Part shown: one piece after another, positions 12,619 through 24,800 of the stretch | Layout: the number at the start of each line of letters is the position of its first letter | How positions within the stretch are numbered: the stretch's first letter is position 1 | Assembly (NCBI GenBank): GCA_004335635.1 | Contig: QAXH01005499.1 | Coordinates: forward strand, 1-64,000 | From: Chloromonas sp. AAM2 | Taxonomy: Eukaryota; Chlorophyta; Chlorophyceae; Chlamydomonadales; Chlamydomonadaceae | Direction: 5' to 3' | Length of the DNA stretch: 64,000 nt | Notes under the pieces: generated by a model | What the model was told of the DNA's origin: nothing | Seen by the model: only the letters and a program-made list of their open reading frames with translations | The model's database searches: none | Translations under genes and position numbers: made by a program

Positions 12619-13095
12619 TTTAATCCGTCAGATCCGTAAAAGTTTCCAAGGGGAACGTGATGTCTAGTTACTGTTCGAAGAATGATGGAAATCAGAAACA
12701 GCGTCTTGTGGCACAAGCCCTGGCTGCCATGTACAGGCCTCAGACTCCCTTGTACATTTACACACCAGATGCTCATCGACATGAGGGCGCCATGGTGTCA
12801 CCCCGTGTGTGAGAGTGAGTGAAAGCGGAAGTGGGGCAGCTGGGAACCACCTTAACGCTGATTGCGTAAGGTCTGCAGCATACCGACGTACTTCAGGCGC
12901 CAAAGTCATGGTTATGCAGGCAATCAAGGCCACGATGTCATGGACAAAAACGGCATCGCAACCAGCATGCAAAAGACTTCAAAGCACTGGGAATCTGTTG
13001 TGACAAAATATGACCTGGCCCTCTGCCATCTCTGAGCACTGGCTGCATGTCTAAAACTAAATTGTGCTCACTGAAAGCTCATCTACCAAGGCCAT

Positions 13096-14030
13096 TCAAT
13101 TGGCGCATGAGGCACGTGCCAAGTCAAGGAGACTGTTATCGAGTAGCTGCTGCATGATTGGCAAATCGTTGTAGTACCAGGCCGCATGGACTGCGTGGGG
13201 CCGCGCGAAGGCCATGTCATGGCATGGCACCTCCAGACAAAAGGAGTACGCGCTCTGCCTATCTGCCAGCTCAAACTGTGCTGATGCTTGAACGTGTAGT
13301 GCAAAGAACAAGTCCTCTTGCTCCTTCAGAGGCGACGTTGCAGACAATCGCTTGCAGATGTCCACCATCGCCCTGGAGGACCTCAAGGAGAAGCCACCAT
13401 TGCCCACCCCAGCAGGCAGCGCCGCTTTAAGAGCAGGCTGTGACCATCGCTCGTTTTCCAAATGCCATGGCGCGCCGATGTAGTCAAACCTCGCGAACTT
13501 ATCAAGTCCAGGTCTGAGAATAAGCGAGTCCGTCTGGAACAGGAGTATATGATCCGCTTCAAGCATCTGCCAGAAGGTTGCGTTCTTCATGAGGAGATTG
13601 TAGTCATCAATGTCTACGTTCACTGCGTCCAGCTGGTGGTATTTGACGTTGAGATGGGGTTCCAGCAAGCTCTTCACGAAGTCGCCGTTGAGGCGACTGT
13701 GCACGACATGCATGTCCCAGCCTGGCAGGTACCACGCCGCATTCAGCACTGTGTACAGGAACGCGTAGTGAGGCCTTGCCTCGACGATCACTGCCGCAAA
13801 CCGAGAGTCCTGGTCAACGCCCGCCGTGCTCGCCCTTGCACGCTGTACGGCCGGTGTCAGGCGCGCCTTATACGCCCCCAGACTGTTTTGCATAAAGAAG
13901 CGGATGATCTTGGAGCGGAACGATCGGTGCACGACTTGGAACACCTGCACCACGCAACGTGCAGCCAGGTCAGACGCAGCGTCGCAGAGACGAGAATGAA
14001 ACTGTGCGGAAAAGTAAAACAGGAATACAA
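13096..14030 (-). CDS. DUF5672 family glycosyltransferase-like protein (5' end unresolved)
   Basis: One long open exon encodes about 310 residues ending at 13096. Its core has the DUF5672 signature: DSRFAAVIVEARPH, NAAWYLPGWDMHVVHS, the acidic metal-site-like HILLFQTDSLI, FDYIGAPW and VGNGGFSLRSSRAM, followed by EQEDLFFAL and WYYNDL. The family is predicted to be a GT-A glycosyltransferase. Upstream of about 13893 there is no in-frame ATG. A likely acceptor (TTGCAG) at 14031 means a first exon with the start codon lies further right, unrecognised. The first residues after that acceptor (VFLFYFSA) form a short hydrophobic stretch that could be part of a Golgi signal anchor. Its 3' end faces the end of the methyltransferase gene. 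Confidence 0.8.
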
Positions 14031-16034
14031 CTGCAAGGGGTTCTGCATGAACAGGCCCAGGCGTCTCTGCGCCAGATAAATGCAAACCCTCAACAGAACC
14101 TTCCTCGGGCGTTCGACAAAAGAAGCGTTCAATGCCGACAAATGACCTGGTTCAAGTCCCTATTAGCTATGAGGTGGTGCCGTTTGGGCGAGCTGGCACA
14201 GGATAATTCCGTCAAGGGTCAGGCACAACCAAGAGCATTGACTCGAGGTACCATGCCGAGGCTCCCTGATTCTTATCGGTCCAAACCTTCGGCAGAAAAC
14301 AGTCCTAACACTGCAGCTTGTCAAGTACGTTCTGAATGACCCATCAGATCGAGTGGTGCCGCCCAAAGCCAGGGTCTCTCCAATTTCTGGAGGCTTGTCT
14401 GTTCTATTTTATTCCAGGGGTGTTTGGAGGCCTCCGACATAGGTCTGCGCAAACCCTTCACTCGGGCTACCAATGTGTGTGAAGCGGCGTAAACAATGCT
14501 AAAGCAACAGGTGTACAGGAAATGGTGCAGCGAAGATTACCATGGTAGGATGACGTGGGTAGAGATGATATCAAAGCAGAAAAGCCTGATAACAAAGGCG
14601 AAAACGGGCAGGAAGAAAAGGAGGATGAGTGCCAGTTGCCTCGACTACAAATTATGGCGCCCACTCCTGTCACGATGGCAAGGTGGTCCAGCATCGCATC
14701 TTGTACCGCATGTCACACGACAGCTGAACCTCACAGTCCACATGGGTAGTCGGGTGCCTGATGGGTAATGGCTTGTAATAAGCAACTCCGGGCAGATGCC
14801 TTGCGCTGTGCTTATGCTGTGTATGTCACTTCAGTCACGTCACGATGAATTTGAATTGCATGCATGCCTCATTGACAGTCTGTTAACTGTGGATTCAAAA
14901 TCAAAGGGAACAACAGCATCGTAAGGTGCATGCATGGAACATGCTGGATGATGTTGAAGCGTAGCGCATGTGCATGTCTGCTTCCCTCCGCGGGCAGATG
15001 CAATTGCGCCGCGTGTATGTCATGCATGAGCATGAGATCAGAACCCATGCATAGGGCTGGATGACCTGAGATGCACTGCATGCAAATGCGGGATGACTGT
15101 GCCGCATGCATCATGAAGCAACTGTCAGCCTCTTGGCATCACCCCAAATTGTGACGGGCATCATGATGTACGTGCATCTGGTCTGCCTCCCGGCAGGTGA
15201 ATGATGGATGCCCACGTCGGTTGGATTTGTTGGGCAGGTTGCGCATGGCTAGCATTTTCATGCGGAAGTTCCCAGGTCCTGCATAGTACCGGTCTTGCGC
15301 AGCGATCAGCGCCACAGGTGGCAAAATGCATGCTTTCTTCGGCGACTCTTTGCTTGGCCTGGTTGAGCACGAAGTTCCAACTTCTCCGTTTCATTTGGTA
15401 CGGTTCCTGGTCACCCCGTGACATTGGCATGAAAACACTGGCGCTGAACCTTGCTGGCAGAAGAGCCTGGCGATTTCGGTTTCATGTGGTGCGGCACCAC
15501 TTTCTTGGTGCGGCCTTCAACTTCCAAAAACATGCAGCGTTTGGGCTGGGACAAATCCGTGTTTCAATTTTCATAATTCAAGAATATCTTAGATATAGGG
15601 CGGGACGCTTAGCAACATGAGCAAGATCACTGATAAGTGTTCTGTTCTTTTGACTACATAGGCTGTCATTGTACAGGCTTCCCTATGCATGTTTTCCCCA
15701 TCCTTACCTTTGCATTGAACATCTTTCCTAGAGGCTCCAAAGACTGGTTTACGACCTTCTCCCTTGTCGTCTGCTGCTCAGCTGGCGGATTCTGCAGCAT
15801 GCAAAGCAGGTCAGTCTCATACTCGAAGAAGACGCCCCTGCCTCAAGTACTACGTTGTATGCATGTGAAGCACCAAGCAAGGGTTAGCATGCCCTTGTCT
15901 GCTGATCAGTCTGACTGAATCATAGGCTTATCTTAAGTCAGATTTTCTGAATTACTGGGTATGGGGGTTGGGGTGGGCGGTCATAGGGCAGCATGCTTGC
16001 TGCAGTGTGCAGTAGCCAGCTGCGCTAAAGCAGG
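14031..16034. other. Intergenic stretch, probably holding the missing first exon of the DUF5672 gene
   Basis: I find no reliable exon here. The DUF5672 gene on the minus strand needs an upstream exon with its start codon, and this is where it should be. Open frames around 15140-15620 have no recognisable domain. CATGCATG-rich sequence is frequent near 14850-15120. Confidence 0.4.
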
Positions 16035-16039
16035 TTACA
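16035..16039 (-). terminator. TGTAA polyadenylation signal
   Basis: TTACA on the plus strand is TGTAA on the minus strand, 58 bases beyond the stop codon at 16097. Distance and orientation fit a chlamydomonadalean 3' end. Confidence 0.5.
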
Positions 16040-16096
16040 AGTGCTGGCCTGCGCACAGCTATTGTTGCTTGCCGCATGGCTGTTAGGCTGGCCCAT

Positions 16097-19000
16097 TCAC
16101 TGGCAATGCAAGGTGACAGAGGGCACATGCAACGCCATGTCCCACAGCTTGTGTAGCACTTCACTCTGTCATTTGTCCAGCCGTTGCTGTCCTGTAAGTA
16201 CACACCCTGTTGAATATCCTGCCAATATGCAAACATCGACAGAGAAGGCACAACACACCGTGTGGATATCGTCTAGCACTGACCTGTAGGAACTGTGTGG
16301 TGAGGTGTGCGAGGGCGGCCACCGAGGGACTGGCAGCATAGGCCAGCTTTGGCTCGGTGGTGTTCAGCGTGCCCGTGCAGTCCAACACCCACACACCCGC
16401 AGGCATGGCGGCCAGGCCGTTGAAATGCGGCCGCGCGTCCTGGTTATGAAGGTGCCTGCGCAGCATATGCAAAGACAGAGTTGAAAAGATGTAGCCAAGG
16501 CATCTCATGCCCTGCGTTCACAGTCTCACGTTCAATACAATCAGTCAGACATGCGCATCGAGTCTGTAATGCTTTGACGTGCCAGCTTGACACAGTCTGA
16601 CATGCACATTGTTTTTGGTATGCTTGCTCCCAGGTGCTGCACCCACCATTGAACACTGATGCCATCGTACATGCTGCCGGGGTCTCCGCCCTCACTCCTC
16701 AGGTCGAGCATGTCCGTGAGGCCAAGGGCTGCCACCTGGCTGTCAAGGTAGGAAAGGTCCTCGGATATACCAGGTAGAAGCCACGTGCAGATCACAAGCC
16801 GAACCTGTGGCCCGCAACATTAAAACGCCAGGAACACGCAGGCCCAAACAGCAGTATCAGAGATATCGGGCAGCAAGATGGTTCCATGTGAGGCCTACGG
16901 ATACGGCAGATTCCATGATGAGCACTGTGGCACTCTTGCAATGTCAGGCGGTTCACCGGCTCAGACCCGCATAAGGAGACCTTGTTTCAAAAGGTGCACG
17001 AAACAGGTCATCAAAACATGGTAACCGGGCTCGGCACATACGCCCTGGCAGGCAGTCACACCTCTCTTTCCGAGCCGTACCTGCCCAGGGTTGGCCTGGT
17101 TCAGCGATCGGAACGCTTTAAGCGCTTCCGACAGCAGCTCCTGCTTGCTTGGTTCGTACTTGGACCTGCATGCATAGGTGCAGCGGATGATCTACCTGCC
17201 GCACCTACCGGCTGTTTAGTGGGTCAGAATCCCCTGCATAGGCTGGTTGTACGGATTTGTTGTCCCTTTAACCATGTGAGCTGGAAAAGAACGAACTCGT
17301 TTTGGTTCAACCAGCTTGTAGACCCAGCTTGAACACAACCTCAACTATACAACGCTCCAATTTAGCAGGCATTCCACAGGCATTCCAACTGTTGTAGAGC
17401 CAGAGCGGGCACAGGACAACACACCCACATGGACAACTTGATGGCTGGAAGGCCAGCAGTCCTCTGCTCATGTCCGTCAGTGAAACAAGCAACAAACTCT
17501 CAACCATACGTCGCACCCGCCAGGGCATTAGCATTGCTGAAGCTGGCCAGGGCTCAGATGGGCAAAGTTACACACTCACATGGACAAAGTGACAGCTGGA
17601 ATGGCAGCAGCCCTCTGCTCGTGCCCAGCTGGCGATGCTGGGAAGGGCAGGACATCCAGCAGCGGGAACATCTTGTCCTGCTGTTGCAGCAGTTTCAGCA
17701 TACGCGACATGGTGGGGTTGTGCTGCGCAAAGCTGGCAGTTGAAGTGTAGAGGACGTAGTCGTAGCTGGCCAGTAGCTGTGCCTCGTTGCTGATGGGCAT
17801 CGTGAGGGTGGTCCTGGCCGAAATGGTGTCGGGTGGCGAGGGCCGCATTAACAGGATGTTCGCGTGGCCCTTGCCCATGACCTGCAAGACAGAGGGCAAG
17901 CATCCATAGCTGCGATCAAAGGTTGCATGAACGAGGTTTTGCCTGTGACGGGGGCCTCACGGGAACACATACCTAAACCCTTGCTCAGGTGTGGAGGATG
18001 CATGGCCAAGACAACCACGGAAGATCAGCAGCTTGTTTGTGCCCAACTTCGGCAACCTATGGAACGGCTATTAAATGATCGATCACTGGCCTGAAAGTCA
18101 AACTGGTGTGTTGCACGAGTCTTAGTGTGATAAACATCATGCAACCGTGTTGGCTTTTTTTTGACGCTCCAACGTGATTGGTCTGCTGAGTGCAGCCACT
18201 TCACCTGGCAGCGCTGGCACCCCTGACCCGCAACTGACCCTGACGGACCTGTGGCACGGTGTCATCACACATGTGCACGAACACCTTGGACGTGGCGCCA
18301 GTCAGCGTAAAGCCTTGCAGCTTGGCTACCTGTAGGCGCATAGAGACACAGACATAGTTTTAGTTTTGAAGGAGAGTTTTGGGGAGACACCATATGCGCG
18401 GTTTCATGGACACAAAGCTGGCCATGTTTCAAATGCAGCGCCACACGAGCCCGCAACACTAACCGTAGTCAAAGACTACATAATCACGTGGGCTGTAGAT
18501 TGCAAAGATTGGTCAAAAGCAAGCAGGGGGTATGCACCCTGATTTTCTCCTCACTTTTGGCCAGGGAGGGGGACTGGGACCCACCCACCCCGATCAGCCA
18601 ACATACGGGTCAGTTGTGTTCAGTTTCATGAGAGCGTCCACTGCACTATTGAAAACAAAGAACTGTTCAGGTTTATGTCAGTTCCCAGAGTCAGAGTCTA
18701 TGGCAGTTACCGGCCGTTTCTGGCCCACCAGTCGTCCCCTAGTTGAGTATGCCATTGTGCAGCTCTCAACGAGCCCGGCACAATGGCATGTCCAGGTGTT
18801 GATTCTGACTAATGGATGGCCTGCAAAACGATTCTCCCGCAACGCTGCATATTTCCCCTGAGGCTTCATATTTGCTTTTCCACCCCTGACCCACCCACAG
18901 ACTCCCTTGTTCCTGACCAGCTCAGAATGGCCCCAGAATTCAAATATAAGCTCACTGGAGTGTGTCTAGGCCATTGCCACGAAGAAACTGAGCTAATCCC

Positions 19001-20361
19001 GGTATGGGTCGAAAGATAAGCTTGTGCCTACCCCCTGATAGCAATCTGTGATTTCCTTTTGATACTGCTTTGTGCGGTGCTTTGGGCGGGATGCCATGAT
19101 GACCATCTCTGACCGCTGGTCAGAAAGCTTGGCGTGCAAGATTGGGCTGGGACAGCTAGAAATTGATATTTTGCGATTAATCAATACTTTGCATAATTAT
19201 AGTTGACTACATGCGCGATGGCATACCAATCCACGTGTGGTACTCAACTGCCCAATGCCAGAACCATGTTTGAGCTGGAATCACAGCTGATGAAACAATG
19301 ACCCCAATGTAAACCAGCTAACCCGAGCACCTGCAGGCGTACTGTTCCCTTGCTGGCTATTGAGCTTGCTTGCTGGGCATGGGACATAAACCGTTTGGCG
19401 TCCGCCGCCTGGTGACTCAGTGCTATGAGCTCAACCTGAGCAACAGAAGAAGAAAGTTGGAAAGTCATGCCCGCACAAAGGCCAGACGTGAGCAGAGCAA
19501 CACCTGTGAGACAGCAAGGGTAGCCTGCTAGTTTCAAGCATTTCTGAGCAGCAGCGGTCTTGTCAAGGGTTAGCCAAACAAAGGGTTAGCCGTACAAAGG
19601 GTTAGCCGTTGAGCTGATGCAGTGTCAACCGAACTGTGAGGCATCAGATGCTGCAGCCTATTGGCCAGTGGCCTTGTCAACCGACTGAACACTAGTGATC
19701 CGTCAGCAACAGGCAAACGTGGCTCATCATGCAATCCATCCAATGTTTGTAAGGCCAGAAAAAGAGGGAGCTTTGCATGGACTGGTTGACAGAGTTCAAG
19801 AGCAACACCAAATCACATGCACGGCATATGGCCAATCACTCAAGATTCAGAATAAAACCAGCAGGCAGCAGTCTCACTTGGTACTGCATGGAGTGCAGTC
19901 CGCTGATCAGCCACAGAAGGGACGAGTCCGTGAAATTGGTAGCAAAGATGGAGGCGACCCCTCCAGGTGTGTCGCCAGGATCCACGTACGGACTCCAGTC
20001 AACCGCAGCCAATGGGCATGAGCTGCCAGACTGCTGGATCATAGAGCACCAGGAAGAGTGACAGGCTTGTGTACAGGGTTGTGTACGGGCTAAACAGCCA
20101 GTAACAGAAGGTGTGGCAGGTGCCAGGAGGAATAGTTACTGTCGGTAATGGTGCTTCGAGCGTGCAACAAGGCATGCGACGAGACAAGTGAAGGCTTGTT
20201 CTGCGTTCAGGATGTGTGCATTTGACATTGCATTTGACTTCAGATCATTCCATGCACTCGCCCTTGGTAGGCTACGACTTATCAAAGACTGCCATGTCAC
20301 TACGTACGCACCGTGGCAGCTGCCTCGTTAATGGTTGCCATCGTAGATCCGTGGAGGCCAT
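16097..20361 (-). CDS. Putative GT-B (GT4-like) glycosyltransferase, nine exons
   Basis: Exons (minus): 20361-20312, 20022-19878, 19435-19331, 18329-18249, 17881-17580, 17165-17081, 16804-16647, 16455-16284 and 16165-16097. All join in phase to 388 residues, which strongly supports a real gene. I do not recognise a close family. Layout suggests a group-1 glycosyltransferase. The N-terminal half has TDSSLLWLISGLHSMQYQVE and LLASYDYVLYTSTASF. The linker is FPLLDVLPFPASP. The C-terminal half opens SMSKYEPSKQELLSEALKAF, then QVRLVICTWLLPG, YLDSQVAALGLTDML and WHLHNQDARPHFNGLAAMP. This resembles the usual 'strand, EPxK, helix, VRLVI.G, lgl.d' pattern, but the nucleotide-sugar EX7E motif is not evident. 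There is no clear signal peptide; the first exon (MASTDLRWQPL) is the least certain. It sits between DUF5672 and sulfotransferase genes on the same strand. Confidence 0.6.
18615..18690 (+). repeat. Dispersed repeat, copy A (partner at 43562-43635)
   Basis: A stretch starting GTGTTCAGTTTCATGAGA and running through TGCACTATTGAAAACAA to TCAGTTCCCA matches 43562-43635 in the same orientation. A shared GAGTATGCCATTGTG block lies on opposite sides of the core in the two copies (about 18745 and 43551). It sits upstream of the GT4-like exon at 18329, within an intron. It looks like an old interspersed element with rearranged flanks. Confidence 0.6.
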
Positions 20362-21819
20362 GATATAACAGCATATGCAGCACTGCATATGTTGCGAGTA
20401 CCAAGCCGCCTAGTGCAAGGAGCCCCTTCCATCGAGATGCGCCATGCCTTCGCATCGTTCTCGCCATTTATTTATTTGCCGCTGCGAGTGGTGCTGGGCT
20501 TGCATTTCCGACGCATTTCGGTTACAAGGATTTTTGAAACCAATGAATGGATGGTAGCTCAGGTACAACGCCGCGTCCTCTGGGCGCATCAGACCGCCGC
20601 CAATCATCACATACTCCGGACATCCGACTTTCCGGCTTCTCCACACGTGCTCATGTAATGGTCCCCTTGCTCATTGTATAACGCGGTGCTCCCTACAGTG
20701 ACATGCCATACTTCCGATCGTCTCAGCTCTTTAACGCTCGCAATAATGGAAGCGCCGCTGAACCACGACCTGGATGGCTTGCAATGCATGGCCGTCATTC
20801 CTGTCAAGATAGATGGAATCTGGTCGAATAATCATGGGATTTGCCATGTGTGCAAAGCAGATTGGCACGGACTGCGAGGAAGCAGCGAGTGAACCTTGTC
20901 TAACAAGTCATTACCAACCAAGGCCAGGTGGTGGAGGTGGTGGCTGTTGTCAGCCTTCATGGTATTGTTTGTAAACCTTCACGCGGCAGTCACCGCACGC
21001 CACTCTGCCAGTTCTTGTGATGACCTACCACATGTAATGCATGGGCGGTGTCCACGGGCACTGATGAAGAATCTTGCCAGCTGCGTAAAGACGGATGTCA
21101 AACTGCCCCACTGCAACCAAATGTTGTTGTGTATTTAGTTTGAGTTTCCAGTGAATGTGATGGCACGTTTCCACAGTTCTGCTCGCCCTTGCGTGATGCA
21201 CAGATTGGGTTGCCACGAGATCAGTGTTTTTTTTAAATCAGTGTTACTTGCTGTCCTGCACGTGCATTGCACACCCTTTTGCACCCCTCTTTTGCATGGC
21301 GTGTTGAGAACCGAGAATTGAGTGCCGTAAGTCATCTCAGGCAATCTAAGTCAAGCTGGAGTCATTCCATGGTGTTCAGTACAAGCCCGAGACTTCCAAG
21401 GCGGGAGAGCATGCCAGTAGTCGTCCCACGCTAGTGAAGGGGGATCCCACATGAATGCGTGGTATGTTAGGATAACCTGACATTGTATTTGCAAACAGCA
21501 GTCCAGACACTGAGTGATATATCAAACTGTCCTACTTCTCCACCTCAAGCTTCTGTCGTACTTCGTGCTTCTTAGGGGTCTTGCCTGTATGCCTCTGTTC
21601 CCGTGGAGGCTACTCGTGGAAGCCTGCGACTCTGAAAAATACAAAGCCCATGTGCCAAAGCCGCCAAGAAATTAAGGCTCGTCCCATGCCCCTGAAGACA
21701 GTCGGCCAGACAGTCAATGCCACTGGGGAAGAGGCAGTCCGGCCAAACTAGAGTAGAGGCTCAGATTCCGCATAAGCAGCTTCAAGCAAGACGGGATGCT
21801 TGTACTGGGTGATCCTGTG
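20362..21819. other. Intergenic between two minus-strand genes, no gene seen
   Basis: A minus-strand open frame at 20646-20410 (containing PEYVMIGGGLMRPEDAALY) reads protein-like but has no matching splice partner, so I do not call it. The segment 21285-21345 shares sequence, inverted, with 27733-27860. The 5' flank of the GT4-like gene and the 3' UTR of the sulfotransferase gene lie here. Confidence 0.4.
21285..21345 (-). repeat. Dispersed repeat in inverted orientation to 27733-27860
   Basis: The reverse complement of this segment begins CTGAGATGACTTACGGCA and ends ATTCTCGGTTCTCAACACGC. The same two blocks occur at 27733-27751 and 27833-27857 on the plus strand, where about 80 extra bases separate them. 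The left copy looks like a deletion form, or the right copy an insertion form. Confidence 0.65.
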
Positions 21820-24800
21820 TCACGTGCTTTCCAGCCTTGGCACGTGGCCGGGCGGCGGACTACTTGCCTGTTGTGCCATCAGAGGGCATGGCTCGGGAGA
21901 TTTCAGTGTTTCAAGGTATGCTATTTGCCTTTGGTATTGCTTCCTAGCCAGCTCATACATCGTTATCTCGGGCCCAATGACCTCATCGAGTACAGCTTGT
22001 TGTGCAGCTGTCAACACTTCCTCCTTGGGCTTTTCTGGGTTGTTATTGCGTTGCGTATTGTTGTGCCTCAACCAAGGAATCCAGTGGTTGAGAATGCGAC
22101 TGGTGATTGGCAGCTCCATGTCCTCCTGCAAGGGGCAGGAGAACGGCAGGCAGCGGTGTTCTGTTTGTTGTGTGGTGTTACAGTAGTGTGCAAAAAAAAC
22201 GTGGTTGTCGCAAAGCGCCCTGGGCAAAACCATGCAAAACCACTTTGACCCCTGCCATTTCAAGGGTGGTTCCAGAGCAAACTGGCTGCCAACCTGCAAA
22301 TTACAACTTGCACCCGTCCCGACCCATCTTGTACCATCCATGAATGCACAGATACCAGGCAACAATGCAACAGACATGTGCAACCTATGTGCAACCTGCA
22401 CACCCAAAGACACCTTGGTCAAAAGGAAATTTGCAGGTGGGGTTTTAGCAGGACCTGTAGTTACTGCTGACGTGTGACATGCAACATCAAGCCCTGCTAA
22501 CTCACAACTCACCTGCATAAGCACTGCGCACTTTGAAAGGTTGTCGCTTGCCAGTTTCATGAGTTCATCATTGAGCACTGGATAGCGGTACAGGTTGGCA
22601 ATGAGTGGGTCGCTGCCCAGACCACTGAACACCCGCATGGGTTCATTGGTGCACAGGTTGCCATTATGCATCTTGGTTAAGAAGTCCCTGAAAATGGCAG
22701 GCATGGACGGATGAACATGCGATGTATGCAACGTGACATGCTTGTTCCATGCATGTCGCCACTTCTGGAGGCAATCTCAGAGACACCTCATGCTCAACAG
22801 TCTCTGAGATTGAAGACCTAGTGGGCGGGTACGTACAGGTTATTGGCAGGAGAAGGTGGAGCAATTCAATGCAGAGTTCGGCTGCAGAAGCAACTGGCAA
22901 GCGATTGGCACCAGTCCAAGACTAGGCCTGGCAAGTCCTAACTCAGGTCTCTCAGACAGCAGTGACTCTGACCCTACCGTATCTGGTCTGGAGTCAGCTC
23001 GTTCCACTGCATCAGGGGCGCGATGCTCAGGAGCTTGAACGTGAAGTAGTAGCAGGAGCGCACGCGTTCGGCTGGTTTTCTAAACACTGTCAGACACGAT
23101 ATGTTGACACCCTGGCGCCGCAAATGCCAAGGCATCTCCGAGAAGGCCCAGTGCCAGCTCACGTGACCACCCATCACCTGAAAACGTGAACCACAAGACA
23201 ACTACGGTAAATGGGTTTCAACGACCGCCAACCGCCCAACCGGTGGCCCAACCGCCCATCTGTCATGATTTCAAGACGCCTGTAGCAGCCTGTGGTGGTA
23301 TGACTGTTGCAACATGGTTCGGTTCAGTCACTGAAGTAGCAATGGTGTCAGATATAGAGAGCGCGAAGAGAAGCTAGAAAGCGGTCTGCCCTTTGCCTAA
23401 ATGCGGAGGGTCACTGCATCCGTCTCCACGGGGCTGATGACTCAGCCATCGAATTCAGCGGATATGAAACGAGAGGCATAGGGCAAGGCCGGTTGCCTAC
23501 TTTTGCCCAAATTCATCAGGGAGCTTGACAATTGACTTAGTGATATCAAGGGAACTTCATGTATCTCATTGATGTATTAAGGGGCGATTGAACCATTGGA
23601 GTTTGGCGTGACATGGTGTAATATATACTGTAAATTATACAAGGGGTGTCCGGGGTAACTGGAGAGAAGGGGCAATGCGAGAGATAGGCCAGTGCACGCC
23701 TCGATGCACGGCAAGCTGCCAAATTCACTACATGCACTCGTCTTGAGACAAGTGTGAGGTGTGGTGAGTGGGGCTTGGCCCTCCTAACCTCGAAAGCTCT
23801 AGCGTATGTGAAGTACACTTGTATACCAGTCTGCTACGCGAATTGACTCAAAATGGCCAGAGACTGGGTCGTGGTGGTCCTTGACAGTATGGCTTGCATG
23901 GCGAGCTGTACGGCGGCACAGCGGGCCATGGTGGCGCCCAAGCAGCGCAAAACCAGCATTGAAGAGCAGCGAAGGCCCAGGGCTACTAGGGCTAGGAGCC
24001 TATAGAGCACGTGTGGGCCTTGCACCCTTGTGCATGTTTCCCTGGCCTCTTTGGCCATGGCATGGATGTTGCCAGGCAAAATGTTGCAAGCCTGTGAGCC
24101 CAGGGGTGCTAGGTCCCCTCTGGTGGAGGTCACCCAGGCACAGGGAGCGCCTTAATGCTGCACCTGAGCCAAATATAACCATGTTTCCAAGCACACATAG
24201 AACACACTGAACTAGAAATAAAGCACGCGGTGCCAAACACACTGAAATGTCCGCCCATCATGGCACTACATCACTCTGCTACATAAGTCATAAATCACAG
24301 GTGTCAGTCAGACAGGGTCTGCGAATGTTCTACCGGACAGCAGCCCTCGCACCCTGGCACTGACCTGAACATCCCAGTTGCGAACTGGCGCTTGTTTGCA
24401 AGGAATTCCAAAACACGGTATGAATGATTTCCATCCTTGGGCTGTCGCAGAATCGTAGAATTCCTGGCCCAGAGTCAGGCCTGCGTGGCAAACAACAAAA
24501 TGTGTGCTTGAAATGTGGCAATATCTGCAGGTTCGACTAGGATTTGAATTTTAACACCAAGGGTTTTCACGTGACTGGTGACGTTGCCGCCATGGTTTTG
24601 CGCAGTATTGCACTGTGTGCATTGGTAGGTTTTACTTCGAGGCCAACTGTGCCCTACCAGGCACCTCTGCACGTCAAGAGGGTATGCAATTTGACGATGA
24701 TATCATGCATGGGTTGTGCAACTTGACGATGGCATGATGCAAGGTGTTTTGTTTTGCAAAATGGCAAAACAAACTGTTGAATGGCAATTCATGCACACAG

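Noticed and set aside
20410..20646. Minus-strand frame with PEYVMIGGGLMRPEDAALY
   Set aside because: Protein-like but without a donor or acceptor that joins the downstream gene in phase; family not recognised.
24000..24242. Overlapping ORFs on both strands near 23.8-24.2 kb
   Set aside because: They lie in a sulfotransferase intron and show no conserved features.
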